DNA of 64,000 nt from Nemertoderma westbladi (lineage: Eukaryota > Xenacoelomorpha > Nemertodermatida > Nemertodermatidae): NCBI GenBank assembly GCA_032718475.1, contig JAUCBJ010004929.1:31551-95550 (forward strand), given 5' to 3'. Below the pieces are notes generated by a model that saw only the letters and a program-made list of their open reading frames with translations, did not search any database and was not told the origin of the DNA. The position numbers were made by a program, and so were the translations under genes. Numbering within the stretch: the first letter of the stretch is position 1; every line of letters starts with the position of its first letter. Below are positions 34,200 to 43,710 of the stretch, in pieces.

Positions 34200-34720
34200 T
34201 GGTCATCGGGACCAACGATATTGGATTATTGGAAATGGTAAAGATTTGAAGTGGAATTCATTGTATCCATTGTAGTATGTTATGTTGTCCGTTGCGTGCG
34301 CAGTTCGGGGCGTAGGCGGTGTAACGAGTCCAGCTGTAGATCCTGGATTGCTGCGCAACACCCCCTCTATCCCGTTATTCTGGTGGGTCCATGGTGCATC
34401 CACATGACTTCGACGATAGGGGGTTTTATGTTCTCAGTCGCTTTATTCTGGTGGGACCGTTGCGTGGATTTTGGGGCGTAGGCGGTGTAACGAGTCCAGC
34501 TATAGATCCCAGAATGTTGCGTAACCCCATCCCACATGACTTCGTCGCTGAGCTTTATGTTGTTGGGAGTGTTATTCTGGTGGGTCCCTGGTGCATTCCA
34601 CGTGACTTCACTCCCAGCGTCTTCATTGTCCGTTACGTGTGCAGTTTGGGGCGTAGGCGGTGTAACTAGCCCAGCTGTAGATCCCAGATTGCTGCGTAAC
34701 ATCCCTTCCACAACGAAAAT
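34200..34720 (+). repeat. About 170-bp tandem repeat after pol of element A
   Basis: GGGGCGTAGGCGGTGTAAC followed by AG, CCAGCT and TAGATCC recurs at about 34311, 34477 and 34652, with matching flanks (ATTCTGGTGGG, CACATGACTTC). The frames open in this stretch come from the repeat. It separates pol from the accessory frames. Confidence 0.85.
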
Positions 34721-35239
34721 TTCCCAAAGAAGATGATTGAATGTAGTTGGAAAAGATGAAAAGAAACAGACGACACTACTATAAACCGAATGATGACGCG
34801 TATGATGATGAAAATGTAATGATGCGCACCCTGGTGCTGCGCTTATAACAAATGATGATAGCCGGGGGGCTATAACCCCAATGATGATGTGGAAATAAAT
34901 GTGAAATAAATTAATAAATGGTGGAACTAAATGATGAAATATGTGTTGAAATAATGAAATGTGAAATGAAATAATAATGAGAAATGGAAAAAGACAAAAA
35001 AATGTATAAAATGTATTAATAAAAGAATTGGAAAAAGAAGAGGACAAAAAAGTCATAAAACTGGTTGGATATTAATGTATAGCTATAGTAACTGTAAATG
35101 CTGAATGTTAGCAATAAGATGGTAGATGCCTATATAGCAATGTTATTTAATAAACTGAATTATACTGCAATCACTATAGTTTCAGACTTTCTGGACTTAT
35201 AATTAACTGATCTAATTTGCAACGGATATAATCGTAAAT
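34721..35239 (+). other. Spacer before accessory frames of element A
   Basis: Purine-rich, low-complexity sequence (many AAATGA and GAAATAA runs) with no supported gene. It ends one base before the ATG at 35240. It could hold a promoter or splice acceptor for the downstream frames, but I cannot point to one. Confidence 0.45.
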
Positions 35240-35740
35240 ATGGACCCAAATTGCCAAATTATCGGCAAATTACGTAATACGATAGATCTACTGGAATATC
35301 CGCAACCTGGATCCCCTAACTTTGATACGAATTGGAACGCCCTGATAAATAAGAACGTGCGAGTCGTTAAATTCACCGGGCGAGAGGGGCCGGACTCCAA
35401 GAATCTACGAGCCCTCCGGTTGGCCGATGCTAGTACGAGACTGAAAAGAACTCGGAACGCAAAGGCCACCGGAGAGGACGAGATGTCGTACTGGGATACG
35501 TTCCAGCAAAGCGTCTACAAATCCCGATGTTTGATATACGAGAACGAAGGAAACGCAACACCCACCTCGAAAGCGATTACGTTGGCGAAATGTCAAAGTT
35601 TCATTGACGACAAGAGTACGTACCTCGCCCACTGGGGAAACCTGTCGGAGTGTACGGCGACGCTACGAGAGGAACGTATATCGATCATCCAGAATCGCGA
35701 CAACTACCAGGAAAAGTACGGGGCGAAAGAATACGGTTGA
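35240..35740 (+). CDS. Accessory ORF 1 of element A, unknown
   Basis: Intact 166-codon frame with an ATG at 35240 and a TGA at 35738-35740. The product is hydrophilic and mixed-charge with no signal peptide, membrane segment or motif I recognise. The first half has VRVVKFTGREGPDSKN. The second half looks helical (MSYWDTFQQSVYKSRCLIYE, RISIIQNRDNYQEKYG). The recurring TACGAG nucleotide motif lies inside it at 35430-35459 in a different reading frame from its gag copy. It is the first of four frames between pol and the 3' LTR, all on the element's sense strand. Function unknown. A translated role is inferred only from its length without stops. Confidence 0.5.
   Translation: MDPNCQIIGKLRNTIDLLEYPQPGSPNFDTNWNALINKNVRVVKFTGREGPDSKNLRALRLADASTRLKRTRNAKATGEDEMSYWDTFQQSVYKSRCLIYENEGNATPTSKAITLAKCQSFIDDKSTYLAHWGNLSECTATLREERISIIQNRDNYQEKYGAKEYG
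35430..35459 (+). repeat. Recurring TACGAG motif inside accessory ORF 1
   Basis: Begins CTAGTACGAGACTGAAAAGA and continues ACTCGGAACG. See the copies in the LTRs and at 29085-29114. Confidence 0.75.
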
Positions 35741-36190
35741 TCCTTGGTCATTGTCCTCGGAACCCTGGATGGTTTGGTATTGGTGTGTCGAATATTCCCG
35801 ACACCCAGACAGGAAGTTCAGGCAGCCGGAGCGATCTGGTTACTACCTCCGGAAATCCAAAAGATCCTCTTCGACTTTGATGTCATTAAAATCGGGTCGG
35901 ATATAAAAGCGGATGTCCGGAACGACTACGTGAACACTCCTTTAGGAAGAGACCATCGAGACAACCTCAACACCCTTAGTCATAACATCGACACCCAAAC
36001 GCTATTAGCCTGGTTACGATTCGCCAAGTTCATGCAAGGATTTCGAGAGGTGAGACCGACGAAATCCGGGATCGGCTACCTCGCCGTGCTAAACGGCGGC
36101 ATCGACTTCAAACCTCAGAAATTCCGGGATTATAATAAACTATATGGTGGACACCCGGGATTAGAAATAAAGAGCGAGCGAGAGGGTTGA
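35741..36190 (+). CDS. Accessory ORF 2 of element A, possible DEDD-type 3'-5' exonuclease
   Basis: The frame is open for about 149 codons to a TGA and has no early ATG, so its start is uncertain; it may have been joined to ORF 1 by a shift or splice. The stretch LPPEIQKILFDFDVIKIGSD followed by IKADVRN resembles the second exonuclease motif of RNase D and WRN-type exonucleases (a P-x-L-x-x-L-L-x-D-x-x-I-x-K-V-G pattern, then a catalytic Asp). LVLVCRIFP upstream could be the strand after motif I, and SHNIDTQTLLAWLRFAKFM fits the helix after motif II. The motif-I D-x-E pair is not visible. A final Y-x-x-x-D is unclear. This is resemblance only. If real it would be an unusual passenger for an LTR element. 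Confidence 0.35.
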   Translation, partial: SLVIVLGTLDGLVLVCRIFPTPRQEVQAAGAIWLLPPEIQKILFDFDVIKIGSDIKADVRNDYVNTPLGRDHRDNLNTLSHNIDTQTLLAWLRFAKFMQGFREVRPTKSGIGYLAVLNGGIDFKPQKFRDYNKLYGGHPGLEIKSEREG

Positions 36191-36268
36191 TGGAAGGACG
36201 TTGAGAGAAAGTGGACGATACACCAAAGGTGGGAGAATCCGGATCGACGGAACTACATCTACGTAGTT

Positions 36269-37327
36269 ATGGAATCATACACCATCGCTAAGTTTATCTG
36301 TAAAACTCTCGATAACCTCATTACGGCGGTTCCTCTTTCCTTCGTCGACTACGACTGGAACGAGGTTATAAACCACGCATTCAAAGCGGTTGAGAACATT
36401 ACACCGGGAGAGACGAAAACGCTCGCCGTTATTGATTCCTGGGACGAGAGCGGACCTTACGACATCCCCACGATTACCAAGCTTCTTGGTGCGGAGGAAC
36501 CTCTGATCTCTTCGGAAGGAGAAGAACTATGGCTACAGGAGGGCGTTCTATTATCTACCCCAAAGCGACAACTCGAGCCGGAAGCCGCATATGGACCGGC
36601 CGCCAAACGGATTGCCTCGGCCGAACCTACGACGGAAGCAGGCGTTTCAACCCCACTCGGCTCTGGTAGCCCTGCGAGGGAGTTAGTCACTACCTCCGCG
36701 TTGAGCGACTTCGGCGATATTTGCCAAAGGTTATCCCCATATCCTTTCCCGGGTGGGGAAGACTGGTCTTCGGAGATTCCGAGTACCAGCAATCAACGGT
36801 CCCGCTCAGCGATACTGGTTGAAAAGGGTCCCAGCGCTGCGCCGACTCCTGACGATCTCCTCGGAATCCCTCCGTCGAAAACCCCGGCACCTCTTCGCCG
36901 ACCAGCGGTGACAACTACACCCTCCGTTCCACAGGATCCTATGCGACTAACCCGTTGGTACTCCGAGCAGACCGAATGGATCCACCGCCAGAAACGGTCG
37001 TCCGAGTTGAGACCGACGGGACACAAAGAAGGTTATCGGAGCGAGAACCTACTACGCCAAAGCCCAGCCTTCCACGGGCTACCGACCACCGCGAATATTC
37101 AAAAGAGCGACCGACGACTCGAGTATTACGTCGGCGTCCCGATTCGGATATTGCCCGGTTGAGAGATACAGTTGGAGGTGTGCGGTAACTGCGGTTCGGT
37201 GCAGTGTCCACGCGGTAGAAGGAATCGGGTTACCGATTCGTGCCTCCAGCTCCTCGGGATACTTTATTGCCCCTACTGCGCGACATCGGGACACGATGTT
37301 TCAGTCTGTCCGGTCAAGCTACCATGA
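36269..37327 (+). pseudogene. Accessory ORF 3 of element A with a C-terminal zinc knuckle past a TGA
   Basis: An ATG at 36269 opens 297 codons to TGA at 37160-37162. The same frame stays open for another 54 codons to TGA at 37325-37327. The N-terminal 100 residues look folded (SFVDYDWNEVINHAFKAVEN). The middle is Ser/Pro/Thr-rich and probably disordered (a KRQLEPE then PAAKR patch could be a nuclear signal). The part after the stop has CGNCGSVQC and then CPYCATSGHDVSVC, an exact C-x2-C-x4-H-x4-C zinc knuckle. Either the TGA is a recent mutation or it is read through. No known family. A nucleic-acid-binding role is inferred from the knuckle. Confidence 0.5.
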
Positions 37328-37690
37328 AGAATAATGTCTAATTGTTTAACTCAAAGTATAATCTATCGACTATATTGGGAAACTGTACCGGTAGGTAGGA
37401 AGCCCGGTATGCAATATACAATATAGTACCGGTAGAATTGTTAGGAGGTACGGTACACGGTAACTATTATATATGTAAATTGAATTATCTTTTTAAATCT
37501 CCCGCCACCTATTAACTCTCAATATTATTATATACTCCAGTATACTCCATGCCCCCTCACTTTTGGTTTAATTCTGGTTAAAGAGTTCACCTAATACAAG
37601 CCTTTTGTAAATCCACACAAATATACGATTTAAAACTTTCCAAATATAAACCATGGACACAGTTCAACGTAAAAGTCTCTCCATTCTCCA
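37328..37690 (+). other. Element A non-coding stretch
   Basis: AT-rich with a short repeated ATAGTACCGGTAG phrase (near 37380 and 37425). No gene seen. It leads into a C-tract and the inserted integrase fragment. Confidence 0.5.
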
Positions 37691-37691
37691 T

Positions 37692-37709
37692 CCCCCCCCC
37701 CCCCCCCCC
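37692..37709. repeat. Poly-C tract (18 bp)
   Basis: An uninterrupted C run exactly at the left edge of the inverted Ty3/gypsy-type fragment. Confidence 0.9.
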
Positions 37710-38920
37710 TACGTCGATTGGAACCAATCGGGATGTTTTCGACTACGACTGCTGCACCTCCGCTCGAAAACCATGGGGGTGAGTCTTCCATCTTGAAATT
37801 CAGTGGCCTCATCCTCTTTGCGTACATCATTATCCGCAGTCCCATTTATATTGTAACGACGTAAAAATCTCCTATTTCTCCAATACTGTTGACCGTTCTC
37901 CAATTTAATGAGGTAGCTTCGACCGCGTGGAGTAGGATGAATAACTGTTCCCTTCTTGTCCCAAATTCCTGTACTCGAATTCTGTATCCGGACACCTGTC
38001 CCAGGTAGTAATACATCCAACTGACGAGCCCCTCGATTGTGAAGTTTTGTAGCACGCTCCCGGGTTTGCAACACTTTAACTTCAGCTGCATTCAGCTCGT
38101 CTTCCGTTATCCTTTTGTAGCATATTTTTGGTAGAAGCATTCTTGTAGGATGCCCATATCTGCGTTGTGAAGGACTGAGTCCATCTTTGCCTGGAGTGTT
38201 GTGATATTCCATCATAGCTGTAATAAACTCGGCTGTTTCAATGTTGCCAGTGGGGGCAACTTTCTTTATTATATTTTTTATATGTTTAACAGCTGCTTCC
38301 GCAAAACCGTTTGCCTGGTGATTATAGGGTGAAGAGGGATCGTGAAAAATATAATATTTTTCAAGGAATTCTGTAAATTCGCGATTCTGGAATAGTGATA
38401 GGGAATGCCCTGAGCGAAACTGGGGTCCATTATCAGTGCTGAGTCGCATGGGAAATCCAAAGTTTTGACACCAATTTAATAAGCATTTGATCACCATATG
38501 TGTGGAAACACCACCATGACCACAATTATGAACTTCTGTCCATCGTGAGAATTTATCAGTTACAATAAGATAATCTCTTCCTGTATGTGAGAATAAATCA
38601 GCTGCAATTGATTCTCCTGAGATTCTAGGCCGTTCATCGTGAATCAATGGTTCTTCTCGTTGACTTTCTTTGTATTTCTCACACTGGTCACAACCTTTAA
38701 TTGTATTAACAACGTCATTTGCCATGCCTGGCCAAAATACACATTGCCGAGATCTACTGAGAGTCCTCTCTTGTCCTTGATGAGCACTGTGTAGCTTCAT
38801 TAGTATTTCATGCTGTAATTCTTTGGGTATAATGATACGATTACCGTACATTATCAAATTATTGACAACTGAAAGCGAGTTTCTAATATTCCAAAATGGT
38901 CTCAACTCACAATCAACTTG
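37709..38920 (-). pseudogene. Ty3/gypsy-type integrase fragment
   Basis: A minus-strand frame of about 398 codons, opposite to element A, covers almost a complete integrase. The zinc-binding N-terminus has LHSAHQGQERT and CDQCEKYK. The core has AADLFSHTGRDYLIV (first Asp), STDNGPQF (second Asp) and NGFAEAAVKHIK (Glu). The C-terminal domain has GTGVRIQNSSTGIWDKKG and a tail with RRCSSRSRKHPDWF, typical of Ty3/gypsy-type elements. No RT, RNase H, gag or LTR is next to it, so it is a fragment that landed in the accessory region of element A. The end near 37709 meets a C-tract. All three catalytic residues are present, but as a fragment it is unlikely to act alone. Confidence 0.82.
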
Positions 38921-39220
38921 ATGCTACCTTTCCATTACGTGGATCTGTTGCTGAGCGCCGGATTATTCGGCCTATTCAAAGTCATTAGACGCTTATACTC
39001 GTATAAAGAGGAGGTCGGTGACGGAAAGTGGTTCCTAGAGGCGCGCAACACCGAGTTGGAAAGACGAACCGATATGATCCCGATGCCATCAAAAGGAAGA
39101 GCCGCCAGGAGACAAGCCAAAGCGTTGCTCACGATAAATGTTGACGCTACCCTTCCAGCTCTAGCGATCGACGAGAGTCGACGGGCGAAGAGGAGAAAGG
39201 CGTATCAGAGAAAGAAATAG
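38921..39220 (+). CDS. Accessory ORF 4 of element A, small basic protein
   Basis: An ATG at 38921 opens 99 codons to TAG at 39218-39220. A hydrophobic N-terminal segment (VDLLLSAGLFGLFKVI) could be a membrane helix or signal anchor, and the rest is strongly basic (KGRAARRQAKALL, RRAKRRKAYQRKK). It starts right beside the integrase fragment, so the original frame may have begun further upstream and been cut. It could be a nucleic-acid-binding or membrane-associated accessory protein. I do not recognise it. Confidence 0.45.
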   Translation: MLPFHYVDLLLSAGLFGLFKVIRRLYSYKEEVGDGKWFLEARNTELERRTDMIPMPSKGRAARRQAKALLTINVDATLPALAIDESRRAKRRKAYQRKK

Positions 39221-39374
39221 TGGATCGGGATATTCCAGGAACATTTATTGAACATTTATTTTTTATACATATATATATATAAACTCTAGGCCAAATTAAT
39301 TAAGGCTATGCAATATTAAATTTGGGTTTTTTATATTGGGAATGACCTACGCAAACTCAATCTACCGATAGACC

Positions 39375-39397
39375 TCACGGAGGTCATTGGGGGGGAC
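39375..39397 (+). promoter_or_regulatory. Polypurine tract of element A with a hairpin just upstream
   Basis: GGGGGGGAC (39389-39397) directly precedes the TG of the 3' LTR, as expected of the plus-strand primer. Just before it GACCTC-ACG-GAGGTC (about 39371-39385) forms a perfect six-pair stem. Confidence 0.75.
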
Positions 39398-39719
39398 TGT
39401 TTGCGGTATTTCAACTTTTCATAACGCGAGTTGAATATTTTTTGTATTTATTTAAAATGATTATTCCGATATCACTACTGGGTGCGGGACCATGGGTTTT
39501 GGGCAAATTCAATGGACTGGGGGCGATTTATGGGCGAATATTGGGGCAACTTACAAGGTACGGGAATAATTTCATGTTTATAAGGGCCAAGGGTGGGAGG
39601 AAAAGTTAAGCAGTATTCAGGTTAGCCTGAGTACTAGGCCCTGGCCAACTACCTGCTGCCTGTAGAGGTGGATTTGGTAACGCGCCAGGCCTAAAGGACA
39701 AGGACTGCCCTTAGCGGTC
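39398..39719 (+). repeat. 3' LTR of element A, first part
   Basis: Matches the first 322 bp of the 5' LTR with few changes (TGTTTGCGG for TGTTCGCGG). It is cut at the CGGTC target site by element B. The rest resumes at 60477. Confidence 0.92.
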
Positions 39720-40592
39720 TGTTAGCGCTACAATTCAATTTTGCAAATAATGAGCCTAAACTTACGACCAGCTGTATATACAAGAAACGGGCGCTAGTAA
39801 CCGTTACTTGTACTCGTACAATAATTTATTGTTGCATATAAAACTGGCGTTACTGTAAACAGATTTGAAACCCCGTATAAATAGTTCCTTTAAGTTGTGT
39901 GTCTGGGCTGCTTACGTCTTTATGTCTAACTGAAAACTGTATTCATTCGAGACTTATGGAAGTCGGATTTATGAAACTGACAATCCGAGATACCGATGTC
40001 ACAGGAATTAATTTTGTGCACGTATTAAAATATGTTTGTTTGCTATTAATATTAGGCGTCATATGACAATACTGTAACACACACCCCAGTGCGATGAGTT
40101 GCAATACCGTACAGTCTATAGACCACCAACCTCAATGTTATTGTGCAACCAACGTTAATCAACAACAGAATGACTTGAATCCATTCTCTTTATCTTTATC
40201 GATAACATAATAATAACATAAATCGCAATAATTCAACTGATATAACAAATTAATTAATAGGCAAACAATAAATAAACATAATACGAATCAATATCACAAA
40301 TTGACATCGGCAATATCACGAATTGACGTGAATATTCCGACCCACAAATCTACTAACAGCTAGTGAGCTATTAACTAATAAATCTTCAATAGTTAGGCTA
40401 ACCAACTGATATAATGCTATACTATATATACTATATAGGCTGGGGCTGGTAAGCTGAATGCAAATGGGTATTAGCCAATCAGAGCTATTCTGCATGGCCC
40501 TTGCCGTATAACATAATAATTCCCTGGCAGAAGTAAATTAACAATATGGGGCGAGCCTGCAAGGTAAATGCCATACACTAGTGGCATTAACA
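39720..40592 (-). repeat. 3' LTR of element B
   Basis: 873 bp. On the element's strand it begins TGTTAATGCC and is preceded by CGGGAACGG, a weak polypurine tract. A plus-strand TATAAATAG at about 39873 is antisense to the element. Confidence 0.93.
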
Positions 40593-41834
40593 CCGTTCCC
40601 GAGAGTTGAGGCTAAGTACATACTACAACTTGTAAAACAAGTTCTGCTTAATAAACAAAGTTTACAAATTTAACAAGTTCTTGTTAAATAAACAGAATTT
40701 ACAATTCGGAAGACTCAATTCTCCTAATCTCCGCAGCATGCAGCATGCTCTACCTTGTTTAACCTTCCTTCTTGACCTTTTCGACTTTAATCTGCCAACT
40801 TCGCCCTTGGTAATCATATCGAGGGTGTTTGGGTAATGGGTAAGTGACTCCACCAAGGTGTCATCTGGGAATGGGCGCAGTTCTAGAACGTCAGCAACAA
40901 GAACCTTACCAGCATATGCGCGGATAGAGGTGTTCAGCTGTTCGTTACCCGTCTGAAGTTAACGGTGCTGTCTCGCAGTAGACCGCTTCAGTAATTTCCC
41001 ATACCCAATATTGGTATCTCGTCTCGGTTTTATCGGAGGTAAGTCCAATACATGTATTAATACGGCTGCATCGGGACTGCGAATGGTTTAGTTGTTGTCA
41101 TGAACTGCTTAGGTTCATTGGAAATTGGATACATGGTCCCGATGTCGATTTGTTTTAACCTTGCGGCACTCCGTCTCCCTCAACTCGGGACTATTTCTCG
41201 AAGAATGAATCGCCGTCTTTGGGACCTTGTTGAATTACTTTGACGATACTGTAGGACTCATTATCATCAGGAATTGTACCATGGAGGTAATTTCGTTCGA
41301 AACAGGTGTCCATACGGTCAATGACCCTATGTTATAACTCTATGTCGGGCGACCAAACACTTTGTTGTTCGTACAGAGTCTACTGTGTCCTATACTCGCC
41401 ACCAGACTGGCAGTCAGCTCAATTTCCATGGTTTGGTTGAGCTGTTCCAACAACGCTAGAATCTCGATACATGATGTCATTCGACTCATATATGCAGTAG
41501 TCGAAAGGATCGATAATTTCTGATTGACTTCAGATATACTGGAGACAACTGTTCCATGGATGATGTCTCGAGTCAGTTAGAGAGTCTATTCATTAGATCG
41601 TGACAGTCGCCACATACCTAATGGGCAGCGGTTGACGTGGAGGGGAATACTCGCTGATCTCGGGGAACTCACTTGACTGTACTCTAGTCAAAAGGGTCCA
41701 AATATGATAAAGGATTCGGTGATCAAGGATTGCGATTCTTGGTTCGCTCGTCAAAGAGAGTTCAAACATCTCGGTTTGTGTAAGGTAATTCGGGGAACTA
41801 CAATAGTTGAACTCCCATCTGAGTTGCTCATCCA
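40593..41834 (-). pseudogene. Decayed accessory frames of element B
   Basis: On the minus strand two readable pieces remain. At 41593-41838 a frame begins MMDEQLRWEFNY, related in its start to MSKEQLTRELDY of element C. At about 40662-40940 another contains LVADVLELRPFPDD and a basic end (GRLKSKRSRRKVKQG). The sequence between them is broken by stops in all frames. The upstream frame (41835-41963) overlaps the first by ATGA. No enzyme motif is recognised. Confidence 0.45.
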
Positions 41835-41963
41835 TCATTTACGGCTCAGCATATCGAGATAGGGGTTGTTCGTCGGTGATCCAATTGAGAGACCATCCCA
41901 TAATTCCTTCATAGCCCGAATATATCGCTCCCTTAATTCGTGATCATCTTCAATTAAATCCAT
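41835..41963 (-). CDS. Accessory ORF of element B (LIEDD family)
   Basis: A 42-codon minus-strand frame begins MDLIEDDHELRERY. It resembles the first residues of the accessory frame of element C at 14253 (MITLIEDDLGIRERY) and sits in the same place after pol. Its TGA overlaps the next ATG (ATGA). It is probably a shortened or broken version of the C protein, which is about 172 codons. Function unknown. Confidence 0.45.
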   Translation of the reverse strand: MDLIEDDHELRERYIRAMKELWDGLSIGSPTNNPYLDMLSRK

Positions 41964-43710
41964 TGTTCGATATATATGATCCAAAGATATCAAGAGTTAT
42001 AAGTGCTTGTCGAAATTGAGGTTAGCGGACGTCGCCACTTCTTCCCTTTCACCCGCAGTATGGTTTGAGTTTCTCGGGCAGTTTATTGTTTTGTTCCGCA
42101 CCTTCGGATATAACTACCGATCCGGTGGCGGACAATAAACTTAAGCCGAGTCCCTCAAAACCATCCAGAGCTGCGGGCCGCTATTGATCATTGCCGGCAA
42201 GTCACAAAATATTGAGGCAAAAGCTTTAACTTTACTCGTGAGATATAAACTGCCAATAGATACTGCAACTCGCTACTGTAACACACATAGATTAGCTGAG
42301 ATCAATTATTTATTTCACGGTGCGACACAAATACAAAGGTTCCGTTGATTTGGTGTTTTCCACAATGCCGCTAATTAAATTTCATAGCTAGTTACTAATT
42401 GTATACATATTATTATCCCATTATTTGATGTTTGACAAAAATGGAACAATATTTATGTCTTATCTTTCGAATTAATCAACTATAACTGCGGCATCTAGGA
42501 GAACGAGAATAGTTAGAATAGTTCTCATGCATTCAAATAGAGGTAATGTCATATAACAGATTTATATCTTATTTATCATCTGTGACATCGGTTAAATAAC
42601 GTGACATGAAATATTAATATATTTCTGTCTGATTTAAATAATTTATTTTGTTCCTTCTATTTGAAAATTTTGCAATTTAACATTTATATTAGATATAAAG
42701 ACGTTAGCAATTGACGTTATTGCGCGCACAAATACATCTGGTTAATTCAGGGATGACTTGTGGCTTTAAATGGTCAAAAGGACAACAGTATTTGACTGTT
42801 GTGAAGACTTCCCTCGTTGCACACCGGTTGAATATAAATATATCTATCCGTGAATTAATGTACAAGGAGGCCAAATTGGTTATTTTATTGGGTTGATTTT
42901 GCCATCTGTTCCCATAATTATTTAAATTTATAACAAATAATGTTTGTTATAAAGCGCAGCAAGTGCATCGGTTAAAGAAATATTCAATTTCTCCATCCGT
43001 TCCCTTGATCTTTTAATATTTTATTTATAATACGACGTTAACAACTGATGCTTATTATGATGTGCAAGTACATCGGATAGGTTCAACGATGCCTTGGGAC
43101 ATCCAAACATTCAGTTTGTCAAAGGTATAAACAATATATTTATTCATATTGTTATGTAGGGACTTCTCTTATTGTACACCGGCGAACATTAAGCCATTTA
43201 TAACATAAGTTATTGTACAATAAGACCAAATGGGATATATAGTATAATTACACAGGGTGTTTAACAAAATTTTTACTCAGCAGTGGGAGTTTATTCCGTT
43301 CCCGTTATTGAGGCGCTATGGGACTTCTTTTACTGTACACTTTCAGAGCATAAGCCTATTATAGACTCGTAGATTAATGTACAATAAAGCCAAATTTATT
43401 TTGTGTCACTATTATGTAGCCTAAATATTTACATTATATTCTTACAGGTACTGCGTACATACATGATATTCTTAGAGCGTACATACAGTATATTCTTACA
43501 GCGTAAATAAGCTAAACTTTAAGAATCTGCACTCTTTCAATTTTTTTAAAAAATTGTGCTATGTTAATCCGAATTTACAATAACCCGTTCCCACGATTTG
43601 ATGGAATGTTATCATCACAATCGTATCCAATGTTTATTAATTTGGATTAATGTGTTCAAAGGAATACAGTGTTGGTTTTTTACGACCATAATCGCCTGAT
43701 TCCTCGCGGG
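41964..43710 (-). other. Element B region between pol and accessory frames
   Basis: No gene seen. Degenerate repeats are recognisable: a phrase like GGACTTC then TGTACAC and later TTAATGTACAATAA with CCAAAT recurs near 42801, 43163 and 43322. A CATC-GGTTAA phrase recurs near 42735, 42965 and 43070. AT-rich. Confidence 0.45.

Noticed and set aside
34203-35056. Minus-strand frame of 229 codons with a hydrophobic start
   Set aside because: It covers the 170-bp tandem repeat and low-complexity sequence in antisense. An env-like reading is not supported.
35240-39220. Env or glycoprotein gene in the accessory region of element A
   Set aside because: No frame combines a signal peptide, a cysteine-rich ectodomain and a C-terminal membrane anchor. 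Only the short 38921 frame has a hydrophobic segment.
35240-39220. Endogenous DNA virus or Polinton origin of the accessory frames
   Set aside because: I see no capsid, packaging ATPase or protein-primed polymerase motif, and the frames lie between pol and the LTR of a BEL element with a matching polypurine tract.
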